NCBI GenBank assembly: GCA_963457665.1
Contig: OY735203.1
Coordinates: forward strand, 23,052,906 to 23,116,905
From: Thysanoteuthis rhombus
Taxonomy: Eukaryota; Mollusca; Cephalopoda; Oegopsida; Thysanoteuthidae
DNA length: 64,000 bases
Direction: 5' to 3'
The position numbers and the translations under genes were made by a program. Below, piece by piece: positions 36,661 to 49,019 of this stretch (position 1 is its first letter; each line of letters opens with the position of its first letter). Under the pieces are notes generated by a model. The model was given only the letters and a program-made list of their open reading frames with translations, was not told the origin of the DNA and did not search any database.

Positions 36661-36733
36661 GTGACAACAGCTAACTCGACAATTTACATAATGAAATTTA
36701 TCTCTGAACCTTCAATGCAAAAGTGCATTTCAA
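36661..36733 (+). CDS. Candidate 73-nt internal exon
   Basis: An acceptor (CACTTCCAATAG) and a consensus donor (TTTCAA|GTGAGT) bound 24 open codons, VTTANSTIYIMKFISEPSMQ and onwards, entering in phase 0 and leaving in phase 1. The composition is protein-like but no family is recognised. Confidence 0.4.
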
Positions 36734-36739
36734 GTGAGT

Positions 36740-39240
36740 ACTGTAAGTTCTACCAACCAACAGTTATATGCACCACACTAAAAATTCTTTTGAAAAAGTC
36801 TTTTTTTACATATAGTATCAGAAGGCTGTTTGGAGTCTTCAAACTGTATCACCTGTAGAGCAATGCTCTCTACATCCAGTGAGCGCATAGCACTTATTCT
36901 TCATGGGTCATCGTGGCTTTTAGTTGGCAAAAACTGGACGATTTCTTCTATAAATGCCGTTATCAAAATTATATCAGAAGCAATGATTAGCTTTGGAGTT
37001 TCATTTTTCATGTTGCCATCGAGAAAACTGCATAAGTTGGAATGGATTTCGAACCTGCATGCACTGATTAATAAGATATCCTGCCTTATTTTAAAGCAAC
37101 ACACAACTTATCAAAAATAACATTGAAATTCCATATAAATTTTTTCTCGTGAAAAGGAGATAATTTCTTTTGAGACCGACGTTGGATTCGCATCGTAACA
37201 TCTATTTCAATTTCTTGGTTTGCCAACGTTATAGTCTATATTATTTAGGAGTTTCCTGGCATTCAGTTCAAACTCTTTTATTCCAAGCGATCTTGGAGAT
37301 ATTTCCCGATAATCAATGGATTAAACGCTTCATTTAGGTTGATTCCAACTTCATGGAAAATTTTACTTGTCCTGTTGAAGCGTACAACTAATTCTTTTCA
37401 GTTCTTGGCCATTATAACAGTTTTAAGAATTACGTTTGCCTGTCATTTACTAGGCATTATGTCCAGGCATTTGCATCAGTTCATACTAACGTGTCTGGGA
37501 GCATTTAAAAGGCAGTTTCATATATCTACTAGAGCTTTGAAAGTACCAGCATGATCAGTCTGACAGGGCTTTGAGACTATATGCTATCTTATTACCTTCC
37601 AATGACTTCAAAAGATTTTTTCACGTGTGGTTTTTCGCCGGAAACACGGTGCATAATCTTTCTATGGAGCCAAAAAACTAGCAACAAGGCTGGAGGCAAC
37701 AGCCCTTCCGACAAAATTCAGTGTGTGGGGACCACAGGGAATGAAAACTGCTTCTGAGATCTTATCTTAATGTTTCGTTTGCATTTTTTGGTAGTAATCA
37801 GACATATTGCTGGCAATTTCATAGGACTACCTCGTACAGTCTTCAAGATAGAATAATCAAAAGTTTGTAGTTGAGATGTTGTGAGTATTCCTGTCCCATG
37901 AAATCGTGTCTACGGGAAGGTTAACAAGCTTTCCACTAGCTTCCGGGAAACAACGTATCATTGTGATTGGTATTAAAACATACAACCTTCCAAATAATGT
38001 CTATCAAGTTCATTTCACGATCGCATCGAGATTTTGAGTTGGAGTGGAAGTCATTTTTGCTTTGACATAGCTAATTTTGAACAGAAGGACACACACTTCT
38101 CTCTAAAAGGGAACGATATGTCTACGTCTGGATAAGTTGATGCATTACTTCAATTTCTCGAAATGTTTTGGGGATTTTTTCGGTACTCCCGCTGAAGGGG
38201 ACATCTGGTACTTGCTCTCCATCTTTAGCTTCTAAGTTTTCTATTTTTAAAGTAGCAAAAACCTTTTGTAAGGCTCAGTGTCTTTGCCACTCTTTTCATT
38301 GAGGGTATTTTCTTGAGCACCAGACAGTAGAGTTTTCCTTGGCATATTAAGTATCATGTAAGTTACTATTATCTGAAAATCGGAAAAACATTTTTTTTTT
38401 TTAATTCGGGAACTTTTTCAGAAAGTGTTCAGGGGGAGCACATGTGAATTTGCAAGGTTCATTGTGCCCCCCTTGCATAGTACTCTAACAGCCACAGTGT
38501 GCATACACATCATACTAGTGTACAGTTGGGCCACAAGTCAGATACGAAAACAATACCTAAAAACTTACCCTTATTATTTGTTTCATAACCAAACTAAACA
38601 CCATCCTAACGAATTTTCAAGCTATCTGTAAAAAAAAAACATTTTTTAGTCATCGGTAGTCATCGGTAGCCATCAGGTCTTCCTCTCCGTAGGGATGTAT
38701 TTATTTTAAGATACTTTTCACTGAAATTCTAACCTTAAAATCTCGTGACGACCAACTATTTCAATTGCCAGACTCCGACAATACGTTGAAAATATGACTG
38801 CGTGGTACTTGCTTTCAGTTATGCAAATTGGTATAATATGTAAGCAAAATCAGTTTTACAGTCTCAGTATTGATCACAAGTACAAAAGTTTCAATCTGCT
38901 TCAGCTATGGGTAGAGACTACAATAGCTAGTTTTATCAGAATAACAATGTAAATATTCGGGAAGATGCTTTCGTCTCCATAATGAGAGAAAAATTTGAGG
39001 AACATTTCATGTCAGGATATCCTCATGTTGACCCACCTTTATGACAATACTAGATCTTATTTATTTTAAATGATATAAAAATACATCACACTGTTCCACA
39101 GATTTTGACGATATAAATTGCATTGTGCATACAAAACATTACTGATATCTTGGGGTTCACATTGTTTGCCAAAATAATTTCCATTTTGTTATCTTTTTTA
39201 AAATGTTGCTTATTAATAGCACAGATTATTACAATGAGAT
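36740..39240. other. Unassigned DNA
   Basis: Several open frames of 60-96 codons (for example 36830-37120, 37339-37554 and 38425-38631) have no convincing splice sites or domains. No repeat was recognised. Confidence 0.4.
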
Positions 39241-39253
39241 ATATATGTCACAG

Positions 39254-39395
39254 CCCAGCCGGCAAGTCACTGGTGATCCACAAGCGGTCAACCAAAGGCA
39301 ATTCTACGGGTCCCCAGTGGCCCCGGAGAGCTGGTGGAGTTTTTCACATCTCTTTCCTGGCAGTCTGCCGGTGGCAACCAACCCAGTGGACATCG
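39254..39395 (+). CDS. Candidate exon, Pro/Trp-rich segment of unknown protein
   Basis: GC content is clearly above the surroundings. After an AG (ATGTCACAG) one frame reads PSRQVTGDPQAVNQRQFYGS, then PESWWSFSHLFPGSLP, up to a donor (GACATCG|GTAGAC). It continues open past it into a hydrophobic LITLFFIICGG and a stop at 39493. An overlapping frame is also open, so the reading frame is not certain. No family is recognised. Confidence 0.4.
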
Positions 39396-39399
39396 GTAG

Positions 39400-39780
39400 A
39401 CCGCTTGCAGCTTGTTATTATCTATGGCCTGCAGGGTTGATAACATTGTTTTTCATAATTTGTGGAGGAATATCCAAGGACATTCCAATCTAAAATTATC
39501 AGAAATTTGTCCAAAATGACCATAGAGAGCAAAAAAAAAAGTTTTTAAAAGGTGACTAGTGGTGTAGCATGCAAACTTCCAAAGTTGTAACCCTGAAGAA
39601 GAGACCAGGGACAGGGGTAGATATGCACGCATACAAAAACACAGGTACACACGGATAATCAAAAGGAAGAAGAATCACTTTTTGCTAGCTAACAGGTATA
39701 CTATTTTAGAGGCTGTGATGATAAGATTGTGTTGACAAAACTTCGCCTCTGATGGAAAACGAAATAAAAAATCTCCTAAT
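39400..39780. other. Unassigned DNA between two exon candidates
   Basis: It would be intronic if the candidates at 39254 and 39795 are real. Confidence 0.4.
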
Positions 39781-39794
39781 CTGTCGATTGCAAG

Positions 39795-39880
39795 TTATTT
39801 TGGCATACTTTTTGACGATCCTTACTTTATCAAACCACACAATGAGTCAACATTAATAACATGCTTTCAATACAATGGTG
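39795..39880 (+). CDS. Candidate 86-nt internal exon
   Basis: An acceptor (GTCGATTGCAAG) and a strong donor (ATGGTG|GTAAGT) flank an open frame YFGILFDDPYFIKPHNESTL followed by ITCFQYNG. The frame is also open for about 20 codons upstream. Entry phase fits a possible GAGCTG|GTGGAG donor inside the 39254 candidate, but not its better GTAGAC donor. Function unknown. Confidence 0.4.
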
Positions 39881-39899
39881 GTAAGTTTAAATTTCTGGT

Positions 39900-40590
39900 A
39901 TATATATAGAAGCGCCAGTGTTTTGATAAGATTTGCATAAAAAGTAATAAAATTTGGAACGATTCATTATAAATAATTTTGCATTACTGAAATATTGTGG
40001 TAGAAAAATAACGGCGAGATGTTTCCATTTTTTTCATTTTTAAATCCCTCTTACACTTTGCAAAATCTGTTTGATTTTAGAAAAATTGATTTTTCGAGAT
40101 GATAGGGGTAATCCTTTTATTCTGATATAAATGATTTGAAAATGATCTCTTTTACAACCTTTCTGTCAACAGTGTACAAGACTCATTCTTTTTTCGTATT
40201 TCAGAGATTTCTGGATATATTTCAATAAATAACATCGCATGATTATATCGAACTATATAAAAATAAGACTTTCTCCAAGTAGCAATAGTCAAAAGCTAAC
40301 AGATTCACTATTATGATTTTAGATAAGTATATCTTAGTATCTATTTCTTGTATCGTATGAGTGAAATGTGCTTGATACGTACTAACGACCCGATCTAGCA
40401 AGGATTTACATGTGAAACTTAACCTCATCCCAAAATCTTTGGGGTTAATTTTAGCAAACTAATTCACGAAAAACCTGCCCCAATTCTCCATAAGTGATCA
40501 CGGATATGTTCATTGCTCTGGTCGTTTTAATTTTGCAATCACAGACGCAAGCTTATTTGCTGAATTGTAGTAAAAAAAAAAAATAGTGGT
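39900..40590. other. Unassigned AT-rich DNA
   Basis: Nothing recognised. Confidence 0.5.
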
Positions 40591-40599
40591 CCTCTTTTT

Positions 40600-40700
40600 T
40601 CAGTGACCATGATGGCAATGGGCTGGTCTTGTTGTAAGATTTCAGACAATAGCTGCTCATAATGACTCAACCGTGGATCATTCAAAATGAGATGACGTGA
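40600..40700 (+). mobile_element. Possible RTE-clade LINE remnant
   Basis: A short stretch, ATGGGCTGGTCTTGTTG with its flanks, resembles the WAGHVA segment of the plus-strand copy at 15960. Nothing else of the element is recognisable. Confidence 0.4.
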
Positions 40701-40819
40701 CGGACAACACATTTTCCAGGAAACTCGTCTCGAAATGTCATCAACTCGAACGTTACCGAATAAGTGAATGTCAGATTCACGATCTATTTAAAATTTATAA
40801 AAATCTATAGTATTGCTAC

Positions 40820-41340
40820 AATTACGCTTTAATTCTCGGAGTTGACGTCCGGCGACGGCTGTCGACTGAAAATAAAAATACTAAAAATTTGATATGGTGT
40901 TCAATTGACCTTGTAGAGGGTGAGGGGAGATCAAAATATATTCAAATGAAAAGAAAATAAAAGGTTCTAGTGGGGTCGGGGGTTCTTTTTGAAATCTTAT
41001 ACAAAAAGGTGACAGGAAGTACATTGTCTTTTATTTTGTCAGTTTGTCTGTCACGCTATAAAAACATCTAAACCTGGGTGCAATTTCATCATGCACACTC
41101 AAATGGTATCGAGAAAGGCTTAAAAATAGAAAAATAAGGTTTTGAGGGGAAAATCACTTTGAAAATTTCTTTAAATGGACGGGTGCTTTATTTACAGAGT
41201 AACTTACCTCACTTGACGTCCAAATACAAAATCCTCTTAATTTATATATTTATATATATTCTTTAATGGCTCTGAATAGAAGATAATCCCCGACAAACAG
41301 ACCCCCTAAATCACACTCACACTTCTAGGGTCAGTGAAGG
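40820..41340. other. Unassigned DNA
   Basis: A consensus donor on the minus strand (GTGAG|GTAAGT near 41206) has an upstream acceptor (CTATTCAG), but all three frames between them contain stops, so no coding exon is called. Confidence 0.45.
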
Positions 41341-41344
41341 GAGA

Positions 41345-41660
41345 CTCTTTTCTTCTTTTTGAAGGGTCAAAAGTGGCAACGGACTTTTTCCAGCTTTGAA
41401 AGGTCAAAAGTTGATAGCATACTTTTCTCCTTCAAGAGATAAAAAAAAAAACTACAAAAGTGAACCTTTCCCACCTTTGAGGGGGTGATAGGGAGAGTGT
41501 ACTTACGTCTTTCCTTCAAGCGGTCAAAAATTTGGGACAGTTTCCCAAGTTCCAAGAGGTCAAAAGGATTGAAAATTTTTTCATCCGCCTAAAAGATAAA
41601 TAGTGACAGGAGACCTATTTCCCCACCAAGAAGTCGAATAAGATGAAAACATCTCCCCTT
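41345..41660. repeat. Degenerate minisatellite, period about 36-45 bp
   Basis: A TTYRAGRGGTCAAAAGT-like head recurs near 41359, 41395, 41431, 41476, 41515, 41550, 41587 and 41626, each followed by a purine/pyrimidine half ending in TTTTCC or TTTCCC. The minus-strand frame across part of it is open by virtue of the repeat. Confidence 0.7.
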
Positions 41661-41668
41661 TAGGGGTA

Positions 41669-41815
<147 letters not shown>

Positions 41816-41819
41816 GATA

Positions 41820-42635
41820 AATGCAGGGTTATCTTCTGTGTACAGCTTTGAAATATCGACCTTTGTTGAGCACTAATCAATCAACCATGTCTAAAACAAA
41901 AAACAAGATGATTTACATATCTGAGGTAGGAAGTTATCCAACGAATGAAAATCCATTGATTCAGGTATTTTTTTCAATAGAAGTTCTTCTTCCTGATCAC
42001 ATGCATTGATACTGAGATATATCTGGATGATGCCCTACCCCATATGTGTTTATGACAACCCTGATTGCATCAGTTTTTGCCTTCTCATACCAGGAATCCC
42101 TATATCTTATTCCACCATATTGGCCCTGGTATTTTCTCACCGTGTTTACTGATCAAATTGAACAAAATGATAACTGATTAATGCCTATGGGCACTAATCA
42201 GTCACGCTTTTGTACCATGTGGTGTCATCTTTTTTGAGTGCCCAGCCCATCTCCATTTTGTCCCTTGATTATATGTATATCATTTTCCACATTGGTCTGC
42301 CCCAGAACCCATGTTGATATGAAGTATCACATTCAAAACTCGTAGATTCAAAAAATGTTAAAAACGTAAAAAAAGTGAGCAATTAAAGAAAATTTGGACC
42401 AATGCAAGAATAGAATCTGCAATGATTGGTTTGCCGCTTGAACGTACCGTTGTTTTTACCATTGAGTTAAACAGTCACAAGTAATACGATAGCTTTATCA
42501 CCCTTCATCGTTTATTCTATTTACGTTTTCCTGGCCAAATGATGTATGCAACGTGTTTGACGATTTGAAGAGCCTTTCATAATAATACAACACAATTTAT
42601 AATCATTTCCGTTGGATTATTTTCCAGTTTTATGT
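41820..42635. other. Unassigned DNA
   Basis: The plus-strand frame at 41821-42009 (62 codons) lacks a donor and domains. Confidence 0.4.
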
Positions 42636-42638
42636 GTG

Positions 42639-42642
<4 letters not shown>

Positions 42643-42722
<80 letters not shown>
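42643..42722. repeat. (TA)n(GA)n compound microsatellite
   Basis: TA run to 42684 then GA run to about 42721. Confidence 0.95.
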
Positions 42723-42726
<4 letters not shown>

Positions 42727-42787
42727 TTGATAAAGATATACATATAGATATGGATATATATTCACATAGATCCATATATATATACGA

Positions 42788-42965
42788 TTGTGTCATCCAA
42801 TCACAGCTCTTTTGTTAAATACTCGATATCCCTTCCAGTACCACTCGATGAGATTGGAAGCCTTTGCAGCTGACCAGCCCCTTCCCTGCGCAAAACTGGA
42901 CAGTCAGTAGGACCGAATTAAGTGACATATTTGGTAATGCATAATTACCCTCTAGCAGAGTTAGA
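42788..42965 (-). mobile_element. SINE-like repeat copy D, eroded
   Basis: Plus-strand blocks TGTCATCC, CCAGTACCACTCGATGAGAT, ACTGGACAGTCAGTAGGAC and ACCCTCTAGCAGAG align in order with copies A and C. The hammerhead is almost entirely lost. Only the distal GGATGACA and a GAGCTGTGATT remnant of the cleavage region remain. Confidence 0.65.
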
Positions 42966-42986
42966 AAAGCATTTCATGTAAATTTT

Positions 42987-43097
<111 letters not shown>

Positions 43098-43099
43098 GC

Positions 43100-44930
43100 A
43101 TGTCCAATCGATGATATTCTCTCTCCTCCCTCCAAAATCCATGTTCACTGATAACGTTTTTTTTTCTCATTAGTGTACAATTCAATTGCAACACATCATG
43201 CAATCAGATCAAAACATTCAATTCACATTCAAACTTTTTTTTTTCTTTTCATCAGAAGTCATCACTCAGACACTTCATAAAAGCTGTACGTCCTTCAAGA
43301 TACACCTACGCAATGTTTCCTTTGTAAGCGCTAGAAACGTGGGAGGTGGCTGTTGGCAAGACAATAAGACATGAATCATGAGGATTCCAGGCCAAACTAC
43401 AATCATTCACTGCAAAGCGGAAGTAGATAGGCAGTTAGTTGCTTCATGCTGATAGAATATTTTGAATGAAAAGAAAAGTGCAACCAGATAAAAACGGGTT
43501 GAAGAAAGAAAAACATCCAGGAATAGAAATTTAAAAAAATTAAAAAGATGCAGTTAAAAAGAAAAAAAGTGTAAACATTGAACTAACAATCATTCACTTG
43601 AAGATTAATGAAGAAATCTGTATAAGCAAATGAGAATTAACTCAAAGAAATATGAACAGATGAACTTCTAACGGAAGACAGAATATAGTGAGAACATATC
43701 TTGTACGTATCAAAAGATTTATTTTTAAATACTTATATGACTCAAAACTCGATTGAATTTTTGGCAAAAGATGTATGAATTCGTACAAAACCTTTCAGTC
43801 TTACTCCAACTTATTTGCTTGTTTTAATTTAATTTAATTTAAAATGGCGATGGATCACATTATGGATGCTTGAGAGAAAGCTCAAATGTTACTCAAGGAC
43901 AGGCGCACGAACAGACCCAAGCTAAGTGTTTGATTATCGACAGAATTGGATGCATAAAATCATAGCATTATACTTTTTCTTTAGAAAGTTAAGCTAAGAT
44001 TAAGTCGCACTATGATCTGATCATTTTATCGCCAACTGAACCGTACGTTCAACTCAAGTTTCTACGAAGCTGAAAAAATCCTGACCACAATACGCAAATG
44101 AAGTAGTTATAATTCAATCAACATTCTATCTAATTGAATTTATTTGAGTCATGGATAACAGCATAAACATTTAGTTTAGAAAAAATGGTTAAGAAGTTCG
44201 AATATCAAAAAAAAATGAATCGAGGACTTTTCACGGATATTTTTTGTGATGTGAAACCATACTTTATTTATTTATCTCAAAAAACGAAGTTTCCATCGTA
44301 ATAACAAATACTTTGACTCCCCCCGTACCGGTTCACCAAGCAATATTCTTCATACACCAAACACACAAAAGATAAGACAAAACCACAAAACGACTAATTT
44401 ACGTCTTTATCAAACTGTTTATCAGCAATTTTTCCGGCAAAAATTATTGAAAATGGAGGTTTTACGAAAATAACGGAATGAGGTAGTGGAATGGGAAAAA
44501 CAATTGAGTTTATAAGGGATAGCAGAAACATCTTGAATCTAAGGTCGTATGAATTTTGATTAGGGAAACTGACATTAGTGAGATTGGTTCTAAGAAGTAA
44601 AGAGGAAACTAAAAGTTGTAAGAAAAAAGAAGCATAAACAAACGCTAAGGGAGGGTATGGCAGTATCAAATCTCTTGAAGGGCAGTAAAATGGCAGTTTT
44701 AGAAATGGGTCAAAAAAGAGGGAGAATTGTGAGCGAGAGACTGGGATTTTTAGTGACTGCTGCCAGTCAGGCTAGGACCTCTGGGCAAACGTGACAATTC
44801 AACTTGGAGCCCCACAACAGCCTAAAGGAAGGCTGATTGAGTAGGGTAAATAGTATGGAAATGTCTACGAAAAAAAGAAAACAACATAACGAACTGAGCA
44901 CATCTTTAAAGACAGCTCTTTATCCCGATC
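43100..44930. other. Unassigned DNA, partly purine-rich
   Basis: A-rich purine tract at about 43490-43580. The minus-strand frame at 44394-44669 is hydrophobic at its start but has no splice support. Confidence 0.45.
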
Positions 44931-45027
44931 ATCTCTGTCCGTCTGTCTGTCCGTCTGTCTGTCTGTCCGTCTATCTGTCTGTCTGTCTGTCCGTCTGTCT
45001 GCCTGTCTCTCTGTTTGTCTCTCTGTC

Positions 45028-45102
<75 letters not shown>
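44931..45102. repeat. (GTCT)n/(CCGT)n followed by (CT)n
   Basis: Tetranucleotide GTCT/GTCC units for about 125 bp pass into a pure CT run of about 40 bp. It is the reverse complement type of the GACA tract at 552-640. Confidence 0.95.
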
Positions 45103-45105
<3 letters not shown>

Positions 45106-45463
45106 CGGCACAATATTACTGTCTGACAGGAACAACTGTAACTCATACGAACTTTGCAGAATGGCTTTATCTTGTGGCACGAATATTCTTCATACTTTCT
45201 TTTTCAGCTGTCATCTATATGCATTCGAATGAGAGCGTATTGGTGCAAAACCACCAATGACCATAAAGTGAATATATCGGTCAAAATGATTCTAAAATTA
45301 TGTTTCATGGTTATTTGCAAATATTGAGTGATATGCTTATCTAGAAAAGTTGGGTTAATGTATTGACAAAGAAGAAGATTAGATTGAAAAAATATTTGTT
45401 GTGTAGCAAAAAATGCTTTAATCATTACGTTACTGACTCTACTATACTTCACATCTCTTACAG

Positions 45464-45517
45464 CAGGTTGTGGTGCCTGGCAAAAAGTTTGGATTATCGC
45501 CTTTTAACGTTAATTAA
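45464..45517 (+). CDS. Candidate terminal exon
   Basis: A very strong acceptor (TATACTTCACATCTCTTACAG) opens 17 codons reading QVVVPGKKFGLSPFNVN before a TAA. If real this is the 3' coding end of a plus-strand gene, with the very T-rich 45530-46620 as its 3' UTR. No upstream partner exon is identified and no AATAAA is evident close by. Confidence 0.35.
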   Translation, partial: QVVVPGKKFGLSPFNVN

Positions 45518-45529
45518 GTCTTCTTATCA

Positions 45530-46620
45530 ATGTGATGTGCCAAGTATCGTTCACAGAGCATTTTATCTTTGATTTATTTCCATCTTGGTTCTTTTTTCTT
45601 TGCTATGAGATCCATTGTATTGTGTCCTTACCCTCTCTCTTTCTCTTTTATTGTTATTTGTTTCCTCTTTTCCAATTTTATATTTATTTTTCCCTTGTTA
45701 TTTTCCCTCTCAACACATCCTTTCTTTCCTTCCTTCCTAATTTTATATCTCTCTTTTTTTTTTTCATTCTTGCTTATATGCTATATTAGCTGTCCATCAT
45801 ACGAATCTGCCTTCTTTCCTTCTCACTATCTTGTTTCCTCTTCTTCGTTGTTCTCTTTTCATTTTTGTCATCCATTTTCCTCTTACGTCAATTCCCCTTT
45901 TTTTGTTGATCACCCAAAGTCAATTTCAACTCCCATACTGTTTTTTTTTTACATATCATGTACCCAATTCTTTTATCTCAGTTCAAACTATTTTTCTAGG
46001 CCAATTTATTGTTGTTACTTTTACTTCGTATTCATTCATTGAAAAATTAATCACTTTTAGTTTTCATTATAGTTTAATAGCGCTAACTTTTTCATTTCTT
46101 TTGTTTTTGTTTGCATTTCTCAGTAATTTTCCTGATATTTCGTCGGCAGTTTAATCGCTTATCTGCAGAAGTGCTCTATGAGTATACCTTCTTTGTTGAA
46201 GGTTGTTTTTTTCTGTTACAAATTAAATTTTGATATTTTGGGGGATATCTTATTTCAATTAAGCCTTATCATTGTTCTACCATTTTTCATATTTACTTAA
46301 ATGAAACATTTCTGTTTTTTTTCATTTTATCATTTATTCAATGTATTCCTCATGTTTCATTTTTGTTATTCTCGAATTATTTTGATCTAATTCATTATTT
46401 TTTTTACGACATTTTCGAATTCATTAATCTCCGTTTGTTGTGTTGTTCAATTAATTCTGTTCTCTTATCATTTTTAATTCGATGTTTTTTTGTTTTTTCT
46501 TCCAATTCTTTACTTAAGCTATTCTGAGGCATTATCTATTTCTTTTATAAATTTCTATACAATTTTATAGATTTTCCTTACTCTCATGGTTTTTGATGTC
46601 TTTTTTTAAAGCTTTTGCCA
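45530..46620. other. T-rich asymmetric stretch
   Basis: About 1.1 kb with a pronounced T excess on the plus strand. Frames of 85-157 codons across it are Phe/Leu/Ser-rich and follow from composition. It could be a pyrimidine-rich UTR or intron of a plus-strand transcript. Confidence 0.6.
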
Positions 46621-46983
46621 TTCCACTATAGCCATGTTTAATTTTGCCGATCACCACAGGCTCGATAAGTACAAAGGTACTCTACATCTGTGTGCATTAT
46701 TTGCCGTTCTTCCATTAGTAATTTTACAGATGTGAGGATGCTCAGTCAGAGTCAAGATAATATCTTATTCGTTATATATGATTTCATAGATATTAATCGA
46801 CATAATATCATAACATAGCATATGATGTACCGTACAGTCGATGTATTTGTATTACCTCAATTATAGCTAAAATATATGACATAAAAACCTGTGTGAAATC
46901 TACATGGAATGCTTTATTTCGTCTCTACCAGATTATTCAACTGAAGCATCATCACCAATAACTAACATGACCAAACTTGATAC

Positions 46984-47117
46984 CTTTTTCCCGTTACGGA
47001 GTGGGGGCAACGGATCAATAGAGACGCAGCCTCTGGGCGACCGAGGAACCGTCAATTTAACAACGTCATCTGTTTTTATCTGATCAAGTGACCAGACTAT
47101 AAGATCGGAATGCCAGA
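46984..47117 (-). CDS. Internal coding exon of an unidentified gene
   Basis: The best-supported host exon in the window. A CTAAC-type branch motif lies about 19 bases before the acceptor (GTTAACAG). Then come 134 nt with a single open frame and a strong donor (AAAAAG|GTATCA). It encodes WHSDLIVWSLDQIKTDDVVK followed by LTVPRSPRGCVSIDPLPPLR and NGKK, entering in phase 1 and leaving in phase 0. The DLIVWSL motif recalls a WD-repeat strand, but one exon cannot establish a propeller. The next minus-strand candidate with a compatible phase is at 31616, about 15 kb away. Confidence 0.6.
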
Positions 47118-47216
47118 CTGTTAACATGATTTTAGTTAGAGAGGCTACGAAACATACAAAATCTACTTAGATGTTCCATACTGGTACCAAACTGAAAAAT
47201 ACGGTGAGGGAAACTA

Positions 47217-47795
47217 GATCATCATCATCATCATCATCATTCTTTTAACATTTGTTGTAGGACATTGAACTGTCTCAGGATCGGACACATTCCTCTATCA
47301 TGAGTGTCACGGAGCCAGTATTTCCTGGACTTGTTTAGTTCATCTCTCCATCTTGTATTATGTCCGCCTCGGTTTCGCGTGTGGTCTCTGGGGATCCATA
47401 TTGTGAGTCGTGATGTCTATCGGTTATCTGGTACTCATGCAACATGACCAGTCCACCGTCATTTGAGTTTTTTTAAGGATTCTATGATGTCTCAGATATT
47501 CGTTTTCTTTCTGATATATAGTGCTGTCTTGTGATCTGTCAATGTGAGGTTGAGAATGATTCTCTCCTGTGCATGCTGCATGCTTCTCGGTTTTCGCGTC
47601 TGCCACATGGTTACGTTCAATGGGTCAGCTTCATAATCGGGAGGATGCATTGGTTGTATATTCTCCTTTTCGGGATTATTAGGATCCTCTTGTTTTTGAA
47701 GAATGAGCTTGCTTTGCCAAAAGCTTACCCTCGTAGGGTTATTCTCTGTTTGATTTCTTGATTTCTTCTATTGTGAATTCCATCGAGAGAAACGA
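47217..47795 (-). mobile_element. 5'-truncated RTE-clade LINE with trinucleotide tail
   Basis: (ATC)n on the plus strand at 47217-47240 is the tail. Minus-strand frames give the MQHAQERIILNLTLTD block, TALYIRKKTNI, DIIESLKK and a WTGHVA-like segment. Order and content match the copies at 12155 and 60530. Stops and frameshifts are present. Confidence 0.85.
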
Positions 47796-47799
47796 GAAC

Positions 47800-48225
47800 A
47801 AAGGCTTGCAAATTGAAAACTACTACCACCGGATCAGAAATCACTGTGAAAAAATTAAAAGTCAAGCTAAGTCATTTTTTAGAATACAGCAAACAAATTA
47901 GAAAATACAGCAGGCAGATTTTAAAAAAAGATGCAGTAAGCTAATTTAAAACAACAAGAAGACGGGATTAATGAACATGAATTATTAAATGATTACATTT
48001 ACTGCTGGAAGTGTTTGAAATGTTAATTATTTCGAACTGAATTAGTAGAAACTCGCCCTTTCATAAAATTCCTTGGCCATTTTAGTTACTCCCCACAGAT
48101 TAGTAACGCTCTTAATTTCGACGGGCGACCCTAGCTGAATTTTTTTCGCAAACCTAATTTTCGAGATTCAGTTTTCTTTGTTTTCAGTTTAGTCGCTGTA
48201 TTTTCCATATTGCTCTCCGTAGCAT
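47800..48225. other. Unassigned AT-rich DNA
   Basis: Nothing recognised. Confidence 0.5.
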
Positions 48226-48229
48226 CATA

Positions 48230-49015
48230 TTTTCTCATTGTATTTTTCGATTGTAGTAGACTTCAAATTGAATGTAGAGTTTAGATTTGGTTACGATGAT
48301 AGCGCCCCCGATACTTTTAGTTGAGAATCATACACTAAACCCTTCTTTTTAGCTAGATATCAAAAACGTCACTTCAGACTAATCCGTATAAAAAGCTGTG
48401 AACACACTTGGACAATCATTTCTCGGCGCCGGCACCTCTTGCTGATTACGCCCTTTTATCCATTGTACTTGTTCCTAGTTACTCGTTCCTCCTCTCTAAG
48501 ATCGGTATCATTTTGCCGACCTACAGACCGATCAGAACTTGGCTATTTTTCCACTGTCACCAATTAATCTTCTATCATCACCCATCTCAGATCATCTTGA
48601 TGAGGCATCTCAAATATGTGCAGCTGCACAGCTACTCACCGTGTCCACACCACGTGCTCTAAATGCGTATACATCACATACTCATATGAATGAAATGGCA
48701 ATGTTTTCTATCACATGGTCACGATGATTAGTCTCCTCATTGCCCTTACTTCGGAAAGCACACATAGATTAAACTCCCTGTGTTCTCTGTCTTTTGTGGT
48801 CCGTCCGTCGATTGTCTACCTGCGTCTGAGAATGGCCCACAAGTTGCACACACAACTCTGCAGTTTGTTGTACACACTGAACCTGAGCTCTGTCACCATT
48901 ATTTTGTATGCTCCAAGCCTTATGGATTAAAAACAATTCAGACAACCTTTTTTCGACTCTGACGTCTGTATTATCAAAGCTCCCACCTTTCCCTGTCTCT
49001 TCTATCTTCTCCACA
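48230..49015. other. GC-balanced segment, possible old LTR or repeat
   Basis: A TATAAAAAG box near 48388 lies about 35-45 bp upstream of a GC-rich TCGGCGCCGGCACC. Frames of 60-84 codons on both strands follow. The arrangement could be a promoter or LTR relic, but no matching second LTR, primer-binding site or gag/pol sequence was seen. Confidence 0.25.
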
Positions 49016-49019
49016 CGAT

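Noticed and set aside
41206-41280. Minus-strand acceptor and perfect donor pair
   Set aside because: All three frames between them contain stop codons, so it cannot be a coding exon. A non-coding transcript is not excluded.
45569-46042. 157-codon plus-strand frame
   Set aside because: Phe/Ser/Leu/Pro-rich text follows from the T-rich composition. Two overlapping frames are open for the same reason.
48380-48435. TATAAAAAG box and GC-rich downstream element suggesting an LTR promoter
   Set aside because: No paired LTR, primer-binding site or gag/pol text was found nearby.
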